From assembly GCF_025989185.1 (NCBI RefSeq), contig NZ_JAPDNT010000030.1, forward strand, positions 1 to 54,709: a stretch of 54,709 bases of DNA, given 5' to 3'. This stretch comes from Limobrevibacterium gyesilva. GTDB taxonomy: Bacteria > Pseudomonadota > Alphaproteobacteria > Acetobacterales > Acetobacteraceae. The notes under the pieces are model-generated. The model was not told where the DNA came from. It ran no database searches and saw nothing but the letters and a program-made list of their open reading frames with translations. The position numbers were made by a program, and so were the translations under genes. This document shows positions 22,110 to 30,514 of this stretch, piece after piece. Position 1 is the stretch's first letter; each line of letters begins with the position of its first letter.

Positions 22110-23342
22110 ATGACCCCGACCGATCACCCGGCGATCCGCGCCTTCCTGCAGGCGCGCCGCGACGCGCAGACGGACTTCCTCGCCGAGCTGGTCAAGGTTC
22201 CGTCCGACAACCCGCCCTGCGACTGCGACCCGCACGCCCGCCGCACCGCCGAGCTGCTGGAGGCCCTGGGCTTCACCGTCGAGCGCCATGCGGTGCCGGC
22301 CGGGCTGTTGCGCACCCACAACCTCACTTCCATCACCAACCTGATCGTCCGCCGCCGTTTTGGCGACGGCCCGGTCGTCGCCCTCAACGCGCATGGCGAC
22401 GTGGTGCCGCCCGGCGAGGGCTGGACCGCCGATCCCTACGGCGCCGAGATCCGCGACGGCTGGATGTACGGCCGCGGCGTCGCGGTGTCGAAATCCGACA
22501 TCGCTACCTACGCCTTTGCCCTGGTGGCCCTGGAGCAGTCCGGCCTGAAGCTGCGCGGCACGGTCGAGCTGCACATCACCTACGACGAGGAATCCGGCGG
22601 CGAGCTCGGCCCCGCCTGGCTGCTGCAGCAGGGCATCAGCAAGCCTGATATCGCGCTCGGCGCCGGCTTCTCCTATGCCGTCACCGAGGCGCATAACGGC
22701 GTCCTGCATCTGGAAGTGGAAGTCACCGGCCGTTCCGCCCATGCCGCGAAGCCGTTCACCGGCATCGACGCGCTGGAGGCGGCGAACCACATCCTCTCGG
22801 CCCTCTACGCCTGGCGGAAAACCCTTGCCACCCGCGCCTCCGCCATCGCCGGCATCGGGGCGCCGCAGATGACGGTCGGGCTGATTTCCGGCGGCATCAA
22901 CACCAACGTGGTGCCCGACCGCGTGACCTTTCGCCTCGACCGCCGCATCGTGCCCGAGGAACAGCCGCAGGCGGTGGAGGCCGAGCTGCGCGAGGTCATC
23001 GAAGGCGCCGCCCGCGCCTTCCCGCAGGCGCGCCTGTCCATCCGCCGCATCATGCTGGCCACCCCGCTGACCCCCGTGCCGGCCGGCAAGCCGCTCAGCG
23101 ACCTGCTCTGCGCCCACGCCACCCGGATCATGGGCGAGCCCGTGGCCGCCGGCGGCGTGCCGCTCTACACCGACGCGCGCCACTACGCCGCCGCCGGCGT
23201 GCCCGTGGTGCTCTACGGCGCCGGCCCGCGTACGATCGAGGAAGCCAACGCCCACCGCGCCGACGAACGCCTGCCGCTCACGGACCTGCACCGGGCGACG
23301 GAGGTGGTGGCCCTCACCCTGGCGGACTATCTGTCGGAATAA
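22110..23342 (+). CDS. M20 family metallopeptidase (ArgE/DapE type)
   Basis: A 410-residue zinc amidohydrolase or peptidase. The metal-ligand blocks are LNAHGDVVPPGEGW (His, Asp) near 92-105 and TYDEESGGELG (catalytic and ligand Glu) near 160. The dimerisation domain starts with EVTGRSAHAAKPFTGIDA, and a late block YTDARHYAAAG supplies the last ligand region. The substrate is open: acetylornithine deacetylase, succinyl-diaminopimelate desuccinylase and other N-acyl amino-acid hydrolases share this architecture. The ATG at 22110 is chosen for its GGAGAG ribosome site. An open frame extends further upstream but only through the palindrome. Confidence 0.88.
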   Translation: MTPTDHPAIRAFLQARRDAQTDFLAELVKVPSDNPPCDCDPHARRTAELLEALGFTVERHAVPAGLLRTHNLTSITNLIVRRRFGDGPVVALNAHGDVVPPGEGWTADPYGAEIRDGWMYGRGVAVSKSDIATYAFALVALEQSGLKLRGTVELHITYDEESGGELGPAWLLQQGISKPDIALGAGFSYAVTEAHNGVLHLEVEVTGRSAHAAKPFTGIDALEAANHILSALYAWRKTLATRASAIAGIGAPQMTVGLISGGINTNVVPDRVTFRLDRRIVPEEQPQAVEAELREVIEGAARAFPQARLSIRRIMLATPLTPVPAGKPLSDLLCAHATRIMGEPVAAGGVPLYTDARHYAAAGVPVVLYGAGPRTIEEANAHRADERLPLTDLHRATEVVALTLADYLSE

Positions 23343-23599
23343 GGGGGACGCCCGGCCATACGGCCAACCCTGTCGATCCGCACGCTGATGCTTGAGGCGC
23401 CACCGCGCGCGCCGGTCGATCAGGCGTTATTCGCAATGTTTATGCAACCGAACGTCTGAAAACTTTACAATTGACATCATCACGACGTAGGTACTGGCGC
23501 AGCCTGGATGTTTGGCCAAGGCGGCCCGAGGCGTGCCTGTCCGCCATGTTCAACGACCCGACATCATGGAGTACCGGTTCCAGCTCAAGGAGACGAGAC

Positions 23600-24286
23600 A
23601 TGCGCTCCCTGCGAGTAGTACTGGCCTGCGCCGCCGCGATCCTGGTCACGAGCTCGATCGCTCAGGCGAATCTCCTCAGCAATGGAAGCTTCGAAACCCC
23701 TCTGGTGCCGATTGGCAATTTCACGACATTCCCGTCGGGCTCAGCGGGCATCACGGGATGGACGGTCGTGGGGCCCATTGGCACGAATGTCGCGATCGTG
23801 AGCGGAACATTCTCGCAGAACGGGGTTTTGTTCCCCGCCCAAGACGGTATCCAGTGGCTGGATCTCACCGGACTCAACAGCAACACCACGGAGGGGGTCG
23901 CGCAGGCGGTGACCACCAATCCAGGCGACCTGTATCAGCTGTCTTATTTCATCGGCAACACGACCGGCGGAGGCATTTTCGGAACGACCAGCACGGTGAA
24001 CGTATCCCTCAATGGCGTGCCGGCGTTCGGCGACACCAATTCAAATGCCAGCCCGACAACCTTGAATTGGCAGCAATTCACGCACAACTTCGTGGCCAGT
24101 GCCGGCGCAACGACGTTGACGTTCATCAACGGCGATCCCGCGAATGACAACAGCAACGGCTTGGACAACGTCGTGCTTCTGGACCTGGGGCCTGCGTCAC
24201 AACCCATACCCGAACCTGCGTCTCTCGCGCTGTTCGGTGCCGGGCTTGCCTGCCTTGGCCTGATCCGCCGCCGCCAGGCCGGGTAA
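23600..24286 (+). CDS. PEP-CTERM sorting domain protein
   Basis: A 228-residue exported protein. It has a signal peptide (about 1-24, ending IAQA) and an N-terminal beta-sandwich opening NLLSNGSFETP, as in DUF642/choice-of-anchor proteins. The C-terminus is a sorting signal: PIPEPASLALFGAGLACLGLI followed by RRRQAG. Exosortase would cleave this tail and anchor or secrete the protein, usually together with exopolysaccharide. No exosortase gene is in the window. The composition is AT-richer than its neighbours (many Asn, Thr). The AAGGAGA ribosome site fixes the start. The 257-base gap upstream contains TTGACA at 23471 but no matching -10. Confidence 0.88.
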   Translation: MRSLRVVLACAAAILVTSSIAQANLLSNGSFETPLVPIGNFTTFPSGSAGITGWTVVGPIGTNVAIVSGTFSQNGVLFPAQDGIQWLDLTGLNSNTTEGVAQAVTTNPGDLYQLSYFIGNTTGGGIFGTTSTVNVSLNGVPAFGDTNSNASPTTLNWQQFTHNFVASAGATTLTFINGDPANDNSNGLDNVVLLDLGPASQPIPEPASLALFGAGLACLGLIRRRQAG

Positions 24287-24323
24287 CGTCCGTGTCCGGG
24301 CGTTCAGTGAGCGGTTGGGCCGT

Positions 24324-24743
24324 TCACGACCGGTCGGCGTTCAGCGTGTAGAAGCAGGCAACGCCGTCGACGTTGCCGGTCATGTGGCCGCCGGCGATCC
24401 GGCCGCTGATCGTTCCGGTCTGGTCGCCGTTGCCCTTGAACGAGCCATCGGCGGCGACGGCCGCGGTATAGGTCACTGTCCTCCGGTCAGGATAGCCAGG
24501 ATGCGGCTGGGCGTAGGTGAACGTTCCGCCTGTCACCTGCAGCGTCACGTCCCTGTCGGTGTTGCAGAACGATTTCTGCGCCATGGGGTCGATATAGGTG
24601 ATGTCGACCGCGCCCCGGTACGTCCCGTCATATGCGGGGCTGGGCGGTGCCGCGGCCGGCGTGGCCAGGGGTGGCTGGCCGGAGCAGCCGGCCAATGCGA
24701 TGCCAAGGGCCAGCGCAGCCGGCCCGTGTCGCCAGGCAACCAT
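24324..24743 (-). CDS. Small lipoprotein of unknown function
   Basis: A 139-residue lipoprotein. A hydrophobic signal peptide ends in the lipobox LAGC (Cys near 20), and a short Pro/Ala linker follows. A beta-rich domain of about 100 residues follows with repeated Gly-Thr turns (DGTYRGAVDITY, GTISGRIAGGHMTG), reminiscent of DUF-type beta-barrel lipoproteins. Two cysteines in the mature domain could form a disulfide. I do not recognise a family. Convergent with the PEP-CTERM gene (37 bases between stops). Confidence 0.7.
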   Translation of the reverse strand: MVAWRHGPAALALGIALAGCSGQPPLATPAAAPPSPAYDGTYRGAVDITYIDPMAQKSFCNTDRDVTLQVTGGTFTYAQPHPGYPDRRTVTYTAAVAADGSFKGNGDQTGTISGRIAGGHMTGNVDGVACFYTLNADRS

Positions 24744-24920
24744 GATGATCCCTCCGCCACAGGAACGTTGCAGGTCTGTTCGTTGGCCCGTCGAGGCAAT
24801 CGGCCGGTCATCACTGTAGCGCCAGGGGCGGGACGTTGGCGTGCCGCTTTGCGCGGCCGGCGATCACATTGCGGAGGGAGACGACTGCGGCGCGAGGCGC
24901 CAATGACGCGGAGTCCGCCC

Positions 24921-25235
24921 TCACGCCACGAGCTTGAGCCCGACGATGCCTGCCACGATGAGGCCGATACAGGAGAGGCGGATGGCGGTCGCGGGTTCGC
25001 CCAGCAGATAGATGCCGAGCAGCGCGGTGCCGACGGTGCCGATACCCGTCCACACGGCGTAGGCCGTGCCCACCGGAAGCGTCTTCAACGCGAGGCCGAG
25101 CAGGCCGAGGCTGACGATCATGCTCAGGACGGTGAGCGCGGTGGGGAGCGGGCGGGTGAAGCCCTCGGTGTATTTCAGCCCGATCGCCCAGCCGATCTCG
25201 AACACGCCGGCGAAGAAGAGATAGACCCAAGGCAT
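24921..25235 (-). CDS. sugE: SMR family exporter, guanidinium type (SugE/Gdx)
   Basis: A 104-residue, four-helix small multidrug resistance protein. The start [20 protein letters not shown] carries the membrane-embedded glutamate (Glu13), and the [13 protein letters not shown] signature is characteristic of the SugE/Gdx branch, which exports guanidinium. Its leader contains a guanidine-II riboswitch, which agrees with that substrate. The start at 25235 has GAGGGG upstream. Confidence 0.92.
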   Translation of the reverse strand: MPWVYLFFAGVFEIGWAIGLKYTEGFTRPLPTALTVLSMIVSLGLLGLALKTLPVGTAYAVWTGIGTVGTALLGIYLLGEPATAIRLSCIGLIVAGIVGLKLVA

Positions 25236-25260
25236 GACAACCCCTCTGGAATTGGCTGGC

Positions 25261-25308
25261 AGGGTCGTCCCTCCCGGGATGTTCGGCAAGGCGCGAGGCC
25301 GTCCTCGC
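25261..25308 (-). promoter_or_regulatory. Guanidine-II (mini-ykkC) riboswitch
   Basis: On the minus strand two small hairpins lie in the leader of the SMR gene. The first has a GCGAGG/CCTCGC stem with loop ACGG (25308-25293). The second has an AGGG/CCCT stem with loop ACGA (25272-25261). Two stems with ACGR loops separated by 20 bases, ending 25 bases before the start codon, are the defining features of mini-ykkC RNAs, which bind guanidinium and turn on SMR exporters. The GAGGGG ribosome site can pair with the CCCT arm, giving a plausible switch. Confidence 0.87.
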
Positions 25309-25331
25309 CGTTTCCTTCTAGGGCCACTGCC

Positions 25332-25742
25332 TCAGTCCGCGCGACCTGCGAACAGCAGCAGGTTGCCATCCGGGTCCTCGACGATGAAGGTCTCCGCACC
25401 CCAGGGCTGCCGTGTCAGCGCCTCATGGAACAGGACGCCTGCGGACTGGAATTCCCGGAAGAGCTGCCTGATGCCTTCGACGGCGATGGCGGCGGACAAC
25501 AGGCTTTCGCGCTTGCGCAGCGCGCTGTCGAAGACGGGTCGATCGACATGCCGGAGGTTGAGCCGCGCGCCGTCCCGGCACACCTGGCCGTAGAATGGCG
25601 GATCGCCGTAGACGAATGCGATGGTGAAGCCGAGCTTGACGGTGAAGAAATCGCAGGATGCCTTGATGTCGGAGACGAAGAGCTGCGGCTCGGCGGCCGT
25701 CAGGACAGGGCGGGGCGAGTCCTGGTCCGCTGCGTCGGGCAT
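25332..25742 (-). CDS. VOC family protein (glyoxalase/bleomycin resistance fold)
   Basis: A 136-residue vicinal-oxygen-chelate protein. The typical opening EPQLFVSDIKASCDFFTVKLGF precedes a second beta-alpha-beta-beta-beta unit ending FIVEDPDGNLLLFAGR, whose Glu is a usual metal ligand. The substrate is unknown; members range from glyoxalase to dioxygenase and antibiotic binding. It lies 28 bases after hyuA on the same strand, and the riboswitch of the SMR gene begins 24 bases after its stop. Confidence 0.82.
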   Translation of the reverse strand: MPDAADQDSPRPVLTAAEPQLFVSDIKASCDFFTVKLGFTIAFVYGDPPFYGQVCRDGARLNLRHVDRPVFDSALRKRESLLSAAIAVEGIRQLFREFQSAGVLFHEALTRQPWGAETFIVEDPDGNLLLFAGRAD

Positions 25743-25769
25743 GGCTGCGGTTCCTGTGTCCGGTGCCTT

Positions 25770-27824
25770 CTACTGCAATTCGATCCGCACGTTCCCGAAC
25801 GCATCGAGCGCCGCCGAGGCGCCAGGCGGCACCAGACAGGTGGCGTCGTATTCCTGCACGATCAGGGGCCCCTGGCGCGGCGTGGTCGCCAGGCCGGCGC
25901 GGGCCAGCACCGGCGTGTCGGTCCAACCGGTGGCCTCGAACCAGGCGCGGCGGCAGGGCGGGACCGTGGCGGTGGCGGGTGGGATACGGGCGGGCAGGCG
26001 GGGGTGCTCGGGGATGCCGCGGGCGATGACGGACAGGCCCATCAGTTCCACCGGCTCGCCGGGCGGGGCGCGGAAGCCGTAGGTGCGGGCGTGCTCGGCG
26101 GCGAAGGCTTCGGGCAGGGCGGCGAGGATGGCGGGGGCGTCGCCGTCGGGCAGCGGCACGGAGAGCTCGCTGGACTGGCCGACATAGCGGGCGCGGGCGG
26201 TGCGCGTGGCGCTGCGGCGGTCCGGCGGGAAGCCGTCCTCGGCCAGGCGGTCCGCGCCCTCCTGCAGCAGGGCGTCGAGCGCGGTCTGCAGCGCGGCGGG
26301 GTCGGCAGTGCGCATGCGCAGCGAGCGGGTGGCGTGGTGTTCGGTGTCGGCCAGCAGCAGGCCGAAGGCGCTGAACAGGCCGGGCATGGGCGGGACGATG
26401 ACGCGCCTGATGCCGAGCTCGGCGGCGATGCCGGCGGCAAACAGCGGGCCGTTGCCGCCGAAGGCCAGCAGCGAGAAGCCGCGCACGTCGCGGCCGCGCT
26501 CCACCGACACGGCGCGGATGGCGCGCATCATGGTGGCGGCGGCGAGGCGCAGCATGCCGTGCGCAGCCTGCTCCAGCGGCAGGCCGAGCGGTGCCGCGAT
26601 GTGATCGGTGACGGCGTGCAGGGCGGCTTCGCGGTCCAGCTTCACGGCGCCGCCGGCGAGGCCCGCGGGATCGAGATAGCCGAGGACGAGGTTGCAGTCG
26701 GTGATGGTGGGCTCGGTGCCGCCGCGGCCGTAGCAGACCGGGCCGGGATCGGCGCCGGCGGAATGCGGGCCAACCTTGGGGGCGCCGGCCGCGTCGAGCC
26801 GGCAGATGGAGCCGCCGCCGGCGCCGACCTCGGCGAGGTCGATGGCCGGCAGCTTCAGCATGTAGCCGGCGCCGACCAGCAGGCGGGCCCCGGCCATGAC
26901 GCCGGCGCCCACTTCCATTGCCTCGGTGCGCAGCACGTGGCCGTCTTCGACCAGGCCGGCCTTGGCGGTGGTGCCGCCCATGTCGAAGGTGATGAGGCGG
27001 TCTTCCTGCAATCGTGCCGCCAGGGCGGCGGCGCCGACCACGCCGGCGGCGGGGCCGCTTTCGACGATATGGGCGGGGAAGGCGGCCGCGTGCCCGGCCG
27101 CGGCGAGGCCGCCATTGGACTGCATCAGGTGCAGCGGGGCGGTAATGCCCAACGCGCGCAGCCGGGCGCTCAATGCGGTGAGATAGGCGCGCACCACGGG
27201 CTGCACATAGGCGTTCACCACCGTCGTGCTGGTGCGCGGATACTCCTTGATCTCCGGCAGGATCTCGTGGCTGACCGACAGCGCGACGTCGGGCAGGGCG
27301 GCGCGCAGGGCATCGGCGACCGCACGTTCATGCGCGGGATTGGCGTAGCTGTGCAGCAGGCAGATGGCGACGCTCTGCACGCCCTCGGCACGGATGCGCT
27401 CGATGCAGGCGGCGATGCTGGCGGGATCGAGCGGGACGGCGATGCTGCCGTCCGGCCGGGTCTTTTCGGAAACCTCCAGGCGCAGCCGGCGCTCGACGAG
27501 CGCGGGCGGCTTGGTCCAGTGCATGTCGTAGAGGCGGGGCATGCGCAGGTCGCGGATTTCCAGCACGTCGCGGAAGCCGGCGGTCGTGATCAGGGCAGTG
27601 CGGGCGCCCTTGCCCTCCAGGATCGTGTTCGATCCGACCGTGGTGGCGTGCAGGACTTCCGCAACAGCCTCGCCGGTCAGCAGGGCGGCGAGCCCCGTGG
27701 CGATCCCCTGGCTGTAGTCGTGCGGGGTGGAGGCGGTCTTGTGCGTGCGCACCGTTCCGTCGGGGGCGATCGCGACAAGGTCCGTGAAGGTGCCGCCGAT
27801 GTCGATGCCGATGCGGAGGGACAT
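25770..27824 (-). CDS. hyuA: Hydantoinase/oxoprolinase subunit A
   Basis: A 684-residue subunit of an ATP-dependent cyclic-amide hydrolase (N-methylhydantoinase, 5-oxoprolinase or acetone-carboxylase type). It opens with the actin-like phosphate loop [16 protein letters not shown] and carries the second phosphate motif [16 protein letters not shown] near 275 and [10 protein letters not shown] near 455, as in HyuA. It acts with the HyuB-type subunit encoded 211 bases upstream on the same strand. The exact substrate cannot be told from sequence; acetone carboxylase is less likely because no gamma subunit is present. Confidence 0.9.
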   Translation of the reverse strand: MSLRIGIDIGGTFTDLVAIAPDGTVRTHKTASTPHDYSQGIATGLAALLTGEAVAEVLHATTVGSNTILEGKGARTALITTAGFRDVLEIRDLRMPRLYDMHWTKPPALVERRLRLEVSEKTRPDGSIAVPLDPASIAACIERIRAEGVQSVAICLLHSYANPAHERAVADALRAALPDVALSVSHEILPEIKEYPRTSTTVVNAYVQPVVRAYLTALSARLRALGITAPLHLMQSNGGLAAAGHAAAFPAHIVESGPAAGVVGAAALAARLQEDRLITFDMGGTTAKAGLVEDGHVLRTEAMEVGAGVMAGARLLVGAGYMLKLPAIDLAEVGAGGGSICRLDAAGAPKVGPHSAGADPGPVCYGRGGTEPTITDCNLVLGYLDPAGLAGGAVKLDREAALHAVTDHIAAPLGLPLEQAAHGMLRLAAATMMRAIRAVSVERGRDVRGFSLLAFGGNGPLFAAGIAAELGIRRVIVPPMPGLFSAFGLLLADTEHHATRSLRMRTADPAALQTALDALLQEGADRLAEDGFPPDRRSATRTARARYVGQSSELSVPLPDGDAPAILAALPEAFAAEHARTYGFRAPPGEPVELMGLSVIARGIPEHPRLPARIPPATATVPPCRRAWFEATGWTDTPVLARAGLATTPRQGPLIVQEYDATCLVPPGASAALDAFGNVRIELQ

Positions 27825-27856
27825 TCAGGGATTCCGGTGATTGTGAGTGAGGAAGG

Positions 27857-27899
27857 CGAGGGCTCTGCCCTCGACCCGGCAAAGGCCGGGGGCCTTTGC
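27857..27899. repeat. Double hairpin, left half of a compound palindromic element
   Basis: Two stems: CGAGGGC/GCCCTCG (27857-27863, 27867-27873; loop TCT) and GCAAAGGCC/GGCCTTTGC (27879-27887, 27891-27899; loop GGG). Read in reverse complement, this block resembles the block at 27986-28028, so the two are inverted copies of one repeat family. It lies in the hyuB-hyuA intergenic gap. Confidence 0.75.
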
Positions 27900-27931
27900 A
27901 AACCCGATCTGCTCTTGGCTGCGGCTGTCTC

Positions 27932-27953
27932 CTTCAGTTGATATCAATTGAAG
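27932..27953. repeat. Central 22-base imperfect palindrome
   Basis: CTTCAGTTGATATCAATTGAAG has one mismatched pair and a perfect TTGATATCAA core. It stands midway between the two inverted double hairpins and is the only AT-rich stretch in the element. It could be an operator or simply the junction of the inverted copies. Confidence 0.6.
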
Positions 27954-27985
27954 GTCGTTGATACAGCCGAGAGAGTCTGGGATTG

Positions 27986-28028
27986 CCAAGGCTCCGCCTT
28001 GGCTGGGGTCCAGGGGCAAAGCCCCTGG
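27986..28028. repeat. Double hairpin, right half of a compound palindromic element
   Basis: Two stems: CCAAGGC/GCCTTGG (27986-27992, 27996-28002; loop TCC) and CCAGGGGC/GCCCCTGG (28010-28017, 28021-28028; loop AAA). It ends 7 bases before the hyuB stop codon and so may work as transcript-end or intercistronic structure in the hyuB-hyuA message. It is an inverted relative of 27857-27899. Confidence 0.75.
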
Positions 28029-28035
28029 CCTTGCC

Positions 28036-29796
28036 TTAATTGTCATCATGCAACGGCCGCCACGCGACAATCGGCGCAGGCTTGCGCTTCGCGCGAAGTT
28101 GCGTACGCAAGGCGTGCGTAGCGGCGTGGTCGATGATCGGCGGATCGCCACCGGCAACAACGCCGTAGTCGCGCGCCGCGCCCTCGATGGTGACGAGGCC
28201 GTCGCGCAGGTCTTTCGCAACGAGATCGAGGCTGCGGTCCAGCGGGTTGCCCCAGCCGCCGGCGCCGGGCAGTTCGTGGCGGAAGACCTGGCCGCGCTTC
28301 AGCGTCATGGTCAGCTTGGCGGCGAGCTCGCTTTCGCCCAGCAGGGCGTTGCGGCTGGGCGTGCCGGGGCCGCCGCCGTGCAGGCCGTAGGGGCGGTGGG
28401 TGTGGCGGTCGGCGCGGACCTGCAGGATGCCTTCGTGGGCGAGCATGCGCCAGGTGCGGGCGAGGCTCATGCCGCCGCGGAAGCGGCCGGGGCCGCCGGT
28501 GTCCGGCACCATGCCGTAGTCGAGGATCTCAAGCGGGTTTTCCGCCTCGATCACTTCGATGCTGAAGCTGGCCATGTTGGCGAACATGGTGGTGTTGCAG
28601 TCGAGGCCGTCGGCCCAGGGGCGGGCGCCCCAGGCGGCGGAGAGGAAATCGACATAGATGTACGGCCGGCGTTCCTCGTCGTAGCCGCCGATGGTGATGC
28701 CGGTGTTGCCGCCGTCGGAGGCGGCGAAGACGCGGTCGGGGTAGAGCAAGGCGAGGGCGCCGAACGCACAGTCGGCGGCGCGGAAGCCGGTGAGGCCGCG
28801 GGCGGCGCAGGCGGCGGGAAGCACGCCGTTGGTGACGGTGCCGGCGGGCACGGTCACGTCGATGCAGCGGAACACGCCGTCGTTGTTGGGCATGTTGACG
28901 GACAGTACCGACTTCGCCGCGGTGAACGAGGCGGCGGCTGTGTAGCTCCAGGTGTTGTTGATCGCACCTTTGACTTGCGGAGAGGAGCCGGTCCAGTCGA
29001 ACGACATGTGCTCGCCCTGCTTGCGCACGGTGCAGACGAGCTTGATGGGAACGCCGGCGTCGATCTGATCGTCGTCGATCCAGTCGGTGAACGTGGCCTC
29101 GCCGTCCGGCAGTTCGGACAGGCAGTGGCGGGCCAGGCGCTCGCTGTGCGCCATGGTGGCGTCCATCAGCGCGCGCAGGCCGGCGGCGCCGTGGCGGGCG
29201 AGCAGGTCGGCGAGGCCCCGGGCGGCAATCTCGCAGGCGGCGAGCTGGGCGCGCAGGTCGCCCATCACGCGGGCGGGCAGACGCACGTTGCGGTCGATCA
29301 TGCGCAGCAGGGTCTCGTTGGGCACGCCGCGGTCGTGCAGCTTCAGCGGCGGGATGCGCAGGCCCTCGGCATAGATCTCGGTGCTGTCGGAGGCGTTGGA
29401 GCCGGGCACGCGGCCGCCGACATCGGTGTGGTGGCAGATGGTGGCGGCCCAGGCGATGGGCTTGCCGTCGGCGAAGACGGGGCGGAACACGAAGATGTCC
29501 GGCAGATGCATGCCCCCGTCATAGGGGTCGTTCATGGTCAGCACGTCGCCTTCGTGGATGTCGGCGCCGAAATGGCGCAGGCAGGATTGCAGGGCGACGG
29601 GGATGGAACAGATATGGCCGGGCAGGCTGAGGCCCTGGGCCACCAGCCGTCCCTGCGAATCGCAGATGGCCGTGCTGTAGTCCATGATGTTCTTGAGGAC
29701 GCCGGAATAGGCGGCGCGATAGATGGTCAGCGCCATCTCGTCGCCGAGGGCGACGATGGCGTTGCGGAACAGCTCTTCGGTGATCGGGTCCTGCAT
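28036..29796 (-). CDS. hyuB: Hydantoinase/oxoprolinase subunit B
   Basis: A 586-residue HyuB-type subunit. The N-terminus contains the family hallmarks EELFRNAIVALGDEMALTI and MDYSTAICDSQGRLVAQG. The metal-site region includes NDPYDGGMHLPDIFVFRPVF with a following CHHTDVGG motif. The C-terminal part has GGGPGTPSRN and ELPGAGGWGNPLDRS. It is the first gene of the pair, and hyuA follows 211 bases later after the palindromic element. It is divergent from the GST gene with only 56 bases between start codons. Confidence 0.9.
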   Translation of the reverse strand: MQDPITEELFRNAIVALGDEMALTIYRAAYSGVLKNIMDYSTAICDSQGRLVAQGLSLPGHICSIPVALQSCLRHFGADIHEGDVLTMNDPYDGGMHLPDIFVFRPVFADGKPIAWAATICHHTDVGGRVPGSNASDSTEIYAEGLRIPPLKLHDRGVPNETLLRMIDRNVRLPARVMGDLRAQLAACEIAARGLADLLARHGAAGLRALMDATMAHSERLARHCLSELPDGEATFTDWIDDDQIDAGVPIKLVCTVRKQGEHMSFDWTGSSPQVKGAINNTWSYTAAASFTAAKSVLSVNMPNNDGVFRCIDVTVPAGTVTNGVLPAACAARGLTGFRAADCAFGALALLYPDRVFAASDGGNTGITIGGYDEERRPYIYVDFLSAAWGARPWADGLDCNTTMFANMASFSIEVIEAENPLEILDYGMVPDTGGPGRFRGGMSLARTWRMLAHEGILQVRADRHTHRPYGLHGGGPGTPSRNALLGESELAAKLTMTLKRGQVFRHELPGAGGWGNPLDRSLDLVAKDLRDGLVTIEGAARDYGVVAGGDPPIIDHAATHALRTQLRAKRKPAPIVAWRPLHDDN

Positions 29797-29852
29797 GGGC
29801 CGCGAGCTTACAGGGTGATCGGCGGGTGGGGAAATATGGGGCGGGGGATGGG

Positions 29853-30464
29853 ATGATCACGGTGTATGGCTACACGCCTTCGGGCAATTGCTGGAAGGTG
29901 GCAACGATCCTGCGGCTGGCCGGGCGGCCGTTTCGCTGGGTGGAGGTGGATTCCAACGCGGGCGAGACGCGCACGCCGGAATTCCTGGCGCGCAATCCCG
30001 TCGGCAAGATTCCGGTGGCGGAGCTGGAGGACGGCACGGTGCTGATCGAATCCAACGCCATGCTCGGGCATTTCGCGGAAGGCACGCTTTGGCTGCCGGC
30101 GGCCGGGCTGGCGCGGACGCGGGTGTATGAGTGGCTGTTCTTCGAGCAGTACAGCCACGAACCCTATATCGCCGTCGCCCGCAATATCGTGTCGTTCCTG
30201 CGCCAGAGCGAGCAGCAGGCGGTGCGGCTGGAGCAGTGCCGCGTGGGCGGGGAGCGGGCGCTGGATGTGATGGAGCGGCGGCTGGCGGGACATCAGTGGC
30301 TGACCGATGCGGGGCCCACGATCGCCGACATCGCGCTGTGCGGCTACACCCAGGTTGCCGACGAGGGCGGTTTCGAGCTGGCGCGCTGGCCGGGCGTCTC
30401 GGCGTGGCTGGGGCGGATGCGGGGGTTGCCTGACATCGTGATGCTGGACCGCGCGCCGGGATAG
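29853..30464 (+). CDS. Glutathione S-transferase family protein
   Basis: A 203-residue GST. A thioredoxin-fold N-domain (MITVYGYTPSGNCWKVATIL, then NPVGKIPVAELEDGTVLIES with the cis-Pro and the glutathione-binding Glu-Ser pair) is followed by an all-helical C-domain with the N-capping motif PTIADIALCGY. The reaction is not defined. The ATG at 29853 gives the canonical N-terminus. Divergent from hyuB and convergent with an ABC substrate-binding protein gene. Confidence 0.9.
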   Translation: MITVYGYTPSGNCWKVATILRLAGRPFRWVEVDSNAGETRTPEFLARNPVGKIPVAELEDGTVLIESNAMLGHFAEGTLWLPAAGLARTRVYEWLFFEQYSHEPYIAVARNIVSFLRQSEQQAVRLEQCRVGGERALDVMERRLAGHQWLTDAGPTIADIALCGYTQVADEGGFELARWPGVSAWLGRMRGLPDIVMLDRAPG

Positions 30465-30514
30465 AAGCGGGGCAGACGGGCACGTCAGGAACGGCATCGG
30501 CGGCCTGCGCGTGA

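Noticed and set aside
23471-23499. TTGACA as -35 of the PEP-CTERM gene
   Set aside because: No -10-like hexamer at 16-18 bases. TACAAT at 23466 also lacks a -35 partner.
24315-27941. Open frame of about 1200 codons on the plus strand
   Set aside because: Antisense to the lipoprotein, SMR, VOC and hyuA genes, each of which has clear family motifs; composition is typical of a shadow frame.
27958-29856. Open frame of about 630 codons on the plus strand
   Set aside because: Antisense to hyuB, which carries full family motifs.
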